Source: CANJBX01 sp035556735 (lineage in GTDB: Bacteria; Pseudomonadota; Alphaproteobacteria; Rhizobiales; Xanthobacteraceae). Taken from it: a stretch of DNA of 64,000 nucleotides. Positions 58,605 to 64,000 of this stretch are shown in pieces. Made by a program: the position numbers and the translations under genes. Within the stretch, counting starts at the first letter, position 1. Every line of letters begins with the position of its first letter. The notes under the pieces are model-generated. The model saw only the letters and a program-made list of their open reading frames with translations. It ran no database searches and was not told the origin of the DNA. The stretch is from the NCBI GenBank assembly GCA_035556735.1, contig DATMFF010000006.1, positions 838,572 through 902,571 of the forward strand, given 5' to 3'.

Positions 58605-59497
58605 CAGACTTTCCTCGCCACGGCGGCGCCGAACAGGCCGTAGGGCCGCAGCACCAGAACGATGGTCATCACGCCATAGACCACGAACAGGTCGAGCGAG
58701 GGCGCGAAGTGCACGGCGATGGTGCGCGCGAAGCCGACGATCAGCGCGCCGACGAGGGCCCCGCCGATCGAGCTCATGCCGCCGATGGCGATGACCGCGA
58801 AGGCGATCACGATCACCTCGACGCCGATGCCGGCCGACACCGAGATGCGCGGCGCGGTCACCGCGCCGCCGAGCGCGCCCAGCATCGAGCCGATCAGGAA
58901 GGTCGCGACATAGACCCGCGTGACGTTGACGCCGAAGGCGGCGGCGGTCTCGCGGTCGTAGAGGATCGCCATCAGCATGCGTCCGAACCGCGTCCTGCGG
59001 ATGGCGTACCAGGCGCCGACCGCCAGCAGCCCGGCGAGCGCGATCAGCATCAGGTCGTAGACCGAGACGGGCAGAAGCCCGATGTTGATGATGCCGGCCG
59101 CGCGATAGGGCTGCGGCACGAACAGTCCCTGCGGGCCCCAGATCAGCAGCAGCAGGTCCTCGAGGATGAGGAAGGCCGCGTAGGTGACGAGCGCGGTGAG
59201 GATTTCGTCCTTGTCGTAGAAGCGCTGCAGCAGCGCGCGCTCGAGCACGAGCCCGATGATTGCGCCGACGGCGAGCGCCGCCAGCACCATGGCGAGGAAG
59301 CCGCCGGCGGCGGGCCAGTCGTGGTTGAAATAGAGGCCGATCGCGGTCGCCGCCGAGTAGGCTCCGAAGGCATAGAGCCCGCCGTGCGCCACGTTGAGCA
59401 CCTTCATCACGCCGAAGATCAGCGTGAGGCCGATCGCCACGATGAACAGCCAGGCCGCATAGACCAGCCCGTCAATCAGGATCGCCAGAGCCGTCAT
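58604..59497 (-). CDS. Branched-chain amino acid-type ABC transporter permease (LivH-like)
   Basis: A 297-residue protein from ATG 59497. LIDGLVYAAWLFIVAIGLTLIFGVMKVLNVAHGGLYAFGAY is the signature opening of LivH. TRFGRMLMAILYDRETAAAFGVNVTRVYVATFLIGSMLGALGGA is the coupling loop. It pairs with the LivM-like permease. It is separated from the receptor gene by 79 nt that contain a strong hairpin. Confidence 0.94.
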   Translation of the reverse strand: MTALAILIDGLVYAAWLFIVAIGLTLIFGVMKVLNVAHGGLYAFGAYSAATAIGLYFNHDWPAAGGFLAMVLAALAVGAIIGLVLERALLQRFYDKDEILTALVTYAAFLILEDLLLLIWGPQGLFVPQPYRAAGIINIGLLPVSVYDLMLIALAGLLAVGAWYAIRRTRFGRMLMAILYDRETAAAFGVNVTRVYVATFLIGSMLGALGGAVTAPRISVSAGIGVEVIVIAFAVIAIGGMSSIGGALVGALIVGFARTIAVHFAPSLDLFVVYGVMTIVLVLRPYGLFGAAVARKV

Positions 59498-59532
59498 GGC
59501 CGCTGCCCCCACACATATATATAGTAGTGCAC

Positions 59533-59558
59533 GCGGACGCGGCCCGTCCCGCGTCCGC
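59533..59558 (-). promoter_or_regulatory. Intercistronic hairpin between livK-like and livH-like genes
   Basis: GCGGACGCGG and CCGCGTCCGC pair perfectly over 10 bp with a 6-nt loop, 18 nt after the receptor stop. Followed on the minus strand by TATATATATG. This is where binding-protein operons often carry a stem that stabilises the receptor mRNA and reduces read-through. Confidence 0.55.
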
Positions 59559-59576
59559 CTGCCGCTCACGCCCGGG

Positions 59577-60875
59577 TCAGCACTTGGCGCCGGGCATGCC
59601 CTTCTTGAGCCACTCCTCCGACTTCATGTCCGCCGGCGGGTTCACGCACTCGGCCGGATAGGTGATGAGGTCGTAGAGCTCGGGCTGGTTCTTGGCCTTG
59701 TTGTAGCGATAGGTGCCGACGGCCACCTCCTCGATGCCCTGGTGGCCCTTGCCGAGCGCCATCTTCACGGGGCCGCTGGCGGTCTCGAACTGGAGGCCCG
59801 TGAACGCCTTGATGACGTCGTCGGTGGTCGGACGCGCGCCGCCCTTGGCGGCGGCCGCCTTCTCCCATGCGGCCTTGAGGCCGAGCATCGAGCTCAGCAT
59901 GTGATAGGCCGGGAAGTTCGGGATGCTCTTGTATTCCTTCACGTACGCGTCGAGGAACCACTTGTTGAGCGGGTTCGCCGAGGCGAGCATGCCATGGCGT
60001 CCGCGTCCGCCGATGATGGTGCCGTCGGGAACGTTCTTGCCCTGACGCGCGAGGATCTGCTCGCCGACGGTGAGCAGCAGGCGGCTGCGCTGCGGCAGTC
60101 CGCGGGCGCTCGCCTGCAGCACGAACGTCTCCAGGTCGCCGCCGAAGAAGCTCGAGTGCACGATCGACGATCCGGCCGCCAGCAGCACCGAGATCTCCGC
60201 GCCGAACTCGCCGGCGAAGAGTTTCGGCATCAGCTCCTTGTCCATCGTGACCTTGGGATTGACCACGCTCATGGCGAGCTTGAAGTCGCGCCAGTTGTCC
60301 TGGCCCCAGGAGTAGTTCTGGTTGATGCCGGAGTAGCTCTTGAGATCGGGGAACTTGGTGGTGATGTAGCGCGCGGTCGCGACCGCGTCGCTCGTCTGCG
60401 AGGACGAGGCGCGGAAGACATATTTGTAGTCGTTGTCGTCGAACAGGCGCGACGCGCCGCAGGCATAGAAGATCGTCAGCACCTGCAGCTCCTCCGCGAC
60501 GGGCGCGGCGGCAAGGCACCCGGCCGAGGACACGTAGCCGACGACGACGTCGACCTTGTCGCGCTGCACGAGGTTCTTGAACTCGGTGACGACGGTCGCC
60601 GTGTTGCCCGCCTCGTCGATGATCTTCGGCTCGATCGGCGCGCCCGCGAGGCCCTTCTGGTTATAGGGCGCGGGCAATTCGCCGGCGTTCATGGCGCGGA
60701 CGATGAGTTCCGCGGCGTTGCGGCTCGGCTCGCCGAAAGCGCCCACCGCCGGCCCGCTCAGGAACACCGGAATCCCGATCTTCACCGGCGCCGGGCTCTG
60801 CGCGATGGCGCTCGTCGCGGTGCAGGCCAGAAGCGCCGCGGCGCATGCGTATGACGTCTGTCGCAAGAAGGTCAT
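59577..60875 (-). CDS. Branched-chain amino acid-type ABC transporter substrate-binding protein (LivK-like)
   Basis: A 432-residue receptor from ATG 60875, seven bases after GGGGAGG; ATG 60881 is too close to it. Signal peptide MTFLRQTSYACAAALLACTATSAIAQ. VKIGIPVFLSGPAVGAFGEPSRNAAELIVRAMN is the type 1 periplasmic-binding fold; VVVGYVSSAGCLAAAPVAEELQVLTIFYACGASRLFDDNDYKYVFRASSSQTSDA is the ligand hinge. Larger than LivJ/K and closer to the amide/urea receptor branch (AmiC/UrtA), consistent with the hydantoinase partners. Confidence 0.93.
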   Translation of the reverse strand: MTFLRQTSYACAAALLACTATSAIAQSPAPVKIGIPVFLSGPAVGAFGEPSRNAAELIVRAMNAGELPAPYNQKGLAGAPIEPKIIDEAGNTATVVTEFKNLVQRDKVDVVVGYVSSAGCLAAAPVAEELQVLTIFYACGASRLFDDNDYKYVFRASSSQTSDAVATARYITTKFPDLKSYSGINQNYSWGQDNWRDFKLAMSVVNPKVTMDKELMPKLFAGEFGAEISVLLAAGSSIVHSSFFGGDLETFVLQASARGLPQRSRLLLTVGEQILARQGKNVPDGTIIGGRGRHGMLASANPLNKWFLDAYVKEYKSIPNFPAYHMLSSMLGLKAAWEKAAAAKGGARPTTDDVIKAFTGLQFETASGPVKMALGKGHQGIEEVAVGTYRYNKAKNQPELYDLITYPAECVNPPADMKSEEWLKKGMPGAKC

Positions 60876-60955
60876 GTCCATTCCTCCCCAATGTTGCGCA
60901 GCCTTATTGGGCGGCACGGCCGGTCCGCCACGCACAGGACCGGCCGGTCGAACGA

Positions 60956-62548
60956 TCATTTCTGGGGCGGGCCGTAGCCGCCGCCCCCCGGCGTTTCGAA
61001 CTGCACCACGTCGCCGGCGTTCATCAGGCGCTTGCCGGCGCTCTTGGTCGAGGCGCCGTTGATCAGGAACTGCCCGGGCGCGCCGGGCTCTCCCCCGTCG
61101 ATGCCCTCGGCGCCGCGGTCGAGCCGCGTCGTCATGACGCTCATGGTCCATGGGTGTTCGGTCAGCAGGCGGAACTGCACCGACTGGCCGTCGCCGCCGG
61201 GCGAACGGCCGTGTCCGCCGGAGTTCGGCCGCAGCCGCTTGTAGTCGAACAGGATCGGCATGGACGCTTCCAGCGTCTCGATCGGAATCGCGCCGATGCC
61301 GGTCGGGTAGCAGGTTGCGCTCGGACCCGGCTTGCCCGCGCGTCCGCCCATGCCCCCCGAGAAGAAGAACATCGAGGAGGTGAAGCTCTCGCCGGTGTCG
61401 TGCTTGCCCTGGATCTGCACGGTCCAGATCGCGCCCGATCCCTCCGCCAGCACGCGCTCGGGAAACACGGGCTGCAGCGCCTTGAGGATCGGCATCGGCA
61501 CGTACATGCCGACGAGGTGGCGGCCGGTGACGGGAGCGGGGTAGGTGCAGTTGACGATCGAGCCTTTCGGCGCCTTGATCTTGATCGGCGCGAGGCTGCC
61601 GGCGTTGTTGGGCAGGTCCGGGTTGAGGCAGGAGCGGATCGCGAAGGTCGTATAGGCGTGCGCGAAATTCAGCACCACGTTGATGCCCTGCCGCGTCTGC
61701 GGCGACGACCCTTCGAAATCGACGATGATGTCGCCCGCCTTGGTGTCGATGGTGACCGCGACATTGAGGTGCACCACGTCGCCGTTCGGGGTGTCGAACT
61801 GCGATGAGCCGCGATACGTCCCCGGCTTGAGGGCGCGGATCGTCTCGCGCGTGGCGTTCTCCGAGCGCCGCAGGATCTCGTCCGAGACCAGCTCGATGTC
61901 GTCGAGCCCGTGGCGCTCGCACAGGCGCTGCAGCCGTTCGGCGACGGAGTGGCCGGCGGCCAGCTGGGCGGAGAGATCGCCGAGCACGGCCTTGGGCGTG
62001 CGCACGTTGGCCTCGATCATGCGGATCAGCGTCTCGTTGCGCGCCCCGCGCTCGTAGAGCTTGAGCGGGGGAATCCAGAGGCCTTCCTCGTGGGCGTCGC
62101 GCGCCTCGGTGCCGAGCCCGGTGCCGCCGATGTCGGTGTAATGGATGGTCGAGCCGAAATAGCCCTTGAGCGTCCCGCCGAAGAAGACCGGCGTGAGCAG
62201 GGTGATGTCGAACAGGTGTCCGGCGGAGAGCCACGGATCGTTGGTGATGATCACGTCGCCCGGATGCAGGTCGCCCTCGAACATGTCGGTAAGGGTCTTG
62301 CCTGCGTTCGCCAGCGCGTTGATGTGGCCCGGGGTGCCGGTGTCGGCCTGCGCCACCATGCGCGCGCGGCGGTCGAACAGGGCGCAGGCGAGGTCGCCGG
62401 CCTCGCGCACGATCGGGCTGAAGGCGGTGCGCTGCATCGCCTTGGCGCGCTCGGACACGATGCCGATCAGGTTCGTCCAGAGGATCTCGAGTTCGATCGG
62501 ATCGATGTTGCGCATCCCTGGTGCCCCGCCTTTGACGTTCGTTTCCAT
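60956..62548 (-). CDS. Hydantoinase B/oxoprolinase-type subunit
   Basis: A 530-residue protein from ATG 62548 (alternative 62515). MRNIDPIELEILWTNLIGIVSERAKAMQRTAFSPIVREAGDLACALFDRRARMVAQADTGTPGHINA is the HyuB opening; VIITNDPWLSAGHLFDITLLTPVFFGGTLKGYFGSTIHYTDIGG and FEGSSPQTRQGINVV are core motifs, and FRLLTEHPWTMSVMTTRLDRGAEGIDGGEPGAPGQFLING near the end. With HyuA it forms an ATP-dependent hydrolase of 5-oxoproline, hydantoins or acetone/acetophenone-type carboxylation substrates. Confidence 0.95.
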   Translation of the reverse strand: METNVKGGAPGMRNIDPIELEILWTNLIGIVSERAKAMQRTAFSPIVREAGDLACALFDRRARMVAQADTGTPGHINALANAGKTLTDMFEGDLHPGDVIITNDPWLSAGHLFDITLLTPVFFGGTLKGYFGSTIHYTDIGGTGLGTEARDAHEEGLWIPPLKLYERGARNETLIRMIEANVRTPKAVLGDLSAQLAAGHSVAERLQRLCERHGLDDIELVSDEILRRSENATRETIRALKPGTYRGSSQFDTPNGDVVHLNVAVTIDTKAGDIIVDFEGSSPQTRQGINVVLNFAHAYTTFAIRSCLNPDLPNNAGSLAPIKIKAPKGSIVNCTYPAPVTGRHLVGMYVPMPILKALQPVFPERVLAEGSGAIWTVQIQGKHDTGESFTSSMFFFSGGMGGRAGKPGPSATCYPTGIGAIPIETLEASMPILFDYKRLRPNSGGHGRSPGGDGQSVQFRLLTEHPWTMSVMTTRLDRGAEGIDGGEPGAPGQFLINGASTKSAGKRLMNAGDVVQFETPGGGGYGPPQK

Positions 62549-62594
62549 CTCGGGCCTCTTGCGGGAGTTTCGAAGCGCAAGAGGACGCCGGCAG

Positions 62595-64000
62595 CTAATC
62601 CTTCCGCAGCACGATGCAGCCGAGCGCGTCGATGGTCGCGCTCCAGCCGGGCGGCACCACGGTCGTCGTTTCGCGTTCCTCGATGATCGCCGGTCCCGCG
62701 AGGCTCTGCGAGCGCGCGAGCGCGGCGCGGTCGTAGACCTCGCCCTCCACGCGGTCGCCCCAGGCGTGCAGGGTGCGGCGCGTGCGCGCCTTGCCCGGCT
62801 TGGCCGGCAGGGTCTCGCCCATGGCGGTCTTGTCGAGGCGCGTGCTCGCCGACAGCCGCCAGGTCACCGCTTCGACCGCGACATTCGAGGGGTTGAGGCC
62901 GTAGAGGACGCGATAGGCGTCCTCGAACAGCGTCTTGAGCCGCGCCGGATTGGCGGTCTGGTCGGGATCGAAGTCGAGGGTGACGGTGACTTCGTATTGC
63001 TGGCCCTGGTAGCGCAGGTCGGCCTGGCACAGCACGTCGACCTCGGCCGCCCCGCCGCCCGCCTGGGAGAGGGCGGCGACGGCTTCCGCGCGCATCTCGC
63101 GGAATACGGTACGCACCCTGTCCCAGTCGAGCTCGTCGACGCGCGCGATGTAGCTGCGCATCAGGTCGAGCCGGGCAGGGGTCACGAGCGTGCCGACCGC
63201 CGAGAGCACGCTCGACTTGGGCGGCACGATCACCATGGTCGAGTTCAGGAGCTCGGCCACGGCGCAGGCATGGATCGCGCCGGCGCCGCCGAACGCGAAC
63301 AGGGGCAGGTTGCGATAGTCGACGCCGCGGTCGGCGCTGTGCGTGCGCACGGACGAGGCCATGGTCTCCGTGACGATGCGGAAGATGCCGCGCGCCGTCT
63401 CCGCCACCGTGTGGTCGAGCCGCTTCGCGAGGTCCGCGATGGCGCGCTCGGCCGCCGCGCGGTCGAGCTTCATCTCGCCGCCGAGGAAGTGATCGGGATC
63501 GAGCAGCCCGAGGACGAGGTTGGCGTCGGTCACGGTCGGCTGCGTGCCGCCGCGCCCATAGCATGCCGGGCCGGGCAGCGACCCGGCGCTGTCCGGTCCG
63601 ACCTTGAGAAGGCCGAGCTTGTCGAGGCGCGCGATGCTGCCGCCGCCGGCGCCGATCTCGATCAGGTCGATCGAGGGCACGGTGACCGGCAGGCCGCTGC
63701 CCTGCTTGAAGCGATAGCGGCGATCGACCTCGAATTCGCCGGTGATCAGGGGAATGTGGTTCTCGATCAGGCAGGCCTTGGCGGTGGTGCCGCCCATGTC
63801 GAAGGAGATCACGTCGTCCTTGCCGGAGGCCGCGCCGAAGAAGGCGGTGGCGAGCCCGCCGCCGGCAGGGCCGCTCTCCAGCAGGCGGATCGGGAAGGCG
63901 CGCGCGGCGTCCGGCGACAGCAGACCGCCGGCCGAGTGCATCAGCCGCAAGGCGCCGCGGAAGCCGCGGGCCCGCAACTCGCGCTCGAGCCGGGTGAGGT
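62595..64000 (-). CDS. Hydantoinase A/oxoprolinase-type subunit, 5' end outside window
   Basis: About 468 C-terminal residues are visible; the start lies beyond 64000. LMHSAGGLLSPDAARAFPIRLLESGPAGGGLATAF is the second ATPase motif; DVISFDMGGTTAKACLIENH is the phosphate-binding loop; SIDLIEIGAGGGSIARLDKLGLLKVGPDSAGSLPGPACYGRGGTQPTVTDANLVLGLLDPDHFLGG is the signature segment. The C-terminal domain ends EERETTTVVPPGWSATIDALGCIVLRKD. It is the first visible gene of the eight-gene operon. Confidence 0.95.
   Translation of the reverse strand, partial: LTRLERELRARGFRGALRLMHSAGGLLSPDAARAFPIRLLESGPAGGGLATAFFGAASGKDDVISFDMGGTTAKACLIENHIPLITGEFEVDRRYRFKQGSGLPVTVPSIDLIEIGAGGGSIARLDKLGLLKVGPDSAGSLPGPACYGRGGTQPTVTDANLVLGLLDPDHFLGGEMKLDRAAAERAIADLAKRLDHTVAETARGIFRIVTETMASSVRTHSADRGVDYRNLPLFAFGGAGAIHACAVAELLNSTMVIVPPKSSVLSAVGTLVTPARLDLMRSYIARVDELDWDRVRTVFREMRAEAVAALSQAGGGAAEVDVLCQADLRYQGQQYEVTVTLDFDPDQTANPARLKTLFEDAYRVLYGLNPSNVAVEAVTWRLSASTRLDKTAMGETLPAKPGKARTRRTLHAWGDRVEGEVYDRAALARSQSLAGPAIIEERETTTVVPPGWSATIDALGCIVLRKD

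Overview
The window looks like a chromosomal segment of a high-GC alphaproteobacterium, most likely a member of the Hyphomicrobiales (Rhizobiales). The evidence is the uniformly GC-rich coding sequence, the order dnaJ-type gene / fabI / aroC / ribB, the block tlyA / dxs / xseB / histone-deacetylase-like gene, a ribB with a degenerate GTP cyclohydrolase half, and many orphan Bug-type periplasmic receptors. No transposase, integrase, phage gene, rRNA or CRISPR array was seen.

Region 1 (1-21,318) is core-like. It holds the end of a DnaJ-type chaperone gene, an ECF sigma/anti-sigma pair, fabI, a 12-codon lysine-rich peptide gene with its own promoter and terminator, aroC, an ArsR-type gene with an apparent one-base deletion, ribB, ald, a DUF1194 protein, an RNA methyltransferase/MATE pair, tlyA, dxs, a membrane-anchored hydrolase/methyltransferase pair, xseB, a histone-deacetylase-like gene, a fatty-acid oxidation operon (acyl-CoA dehydrogenase, enoyl-CoA hydratase, SDR) and tRNA-Gln(UUG).

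Region 2 (21,400-23,451) is a translationally coupled pair: an ATP-grasp ligase and a HEAGH zinc metallopeptidase, directly beside the tRNA.

Region 3 (23,645-47,947) is a catabolic accessory region. It has two paralogous pairs of alpha/beta hydrolase plus luciferase-like flavin monooxygenase, an FAD Baeyer-Villiger-type monooxygenase, an HsaA-like flavin monooxygenase/dehydrogenase, a SnoaL-like protein, an esterase, a MaoC-like hydratase, an acyl-CoA ligase, a glutathionyl-hydroquinone reductase, three Bug receptors, a NitT/TauT-type ABC importer and LysR, NemR-like TetR and MarR regulators. Two nearly identical 18-bp palindromes, 13 kb apart, tie the Baeyer-Villiger gene to the MarR-divergent operon. 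The natural reading is oxidation of a cyclic or aromatic ketone to an ester or lactone, hydrolysis, CoA activation and beta-oxidation.

Region 4 (48,016-54,056) is the most interesting. A gene at 51,192-52,850 (minus) reads through an in-frame UGA followed, 11 nt later, by a perfect hairpin with a GGUC loop, the geometry of a bacterial SECIS element. The product would be a UxxC (Sec-Ser-Thr-Cys) selenoprotein related to the UGSC/GrdB group. Two thioredoxin-reductase-like flavoproteins lie next to it, as trxB does in clostridial glycine reductase operons. A MarR regulator lies at the edge, and all four promoter regions carry a GTT-N9-AAC dyad.

Region 5 (54,108-64,000) holds a LuxR-type regulator, a 58-aa protein, and an eight-gene minus-strand operon: hydantoinase/oxoprolinase A and B, a complete branched-chain amino-acid-type ABC importer (K, H, M, G, F) and a metallo-beta-lactamase-fold hydrolase. 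It probably imports and hydrolyses a cyclic amide or related compound.
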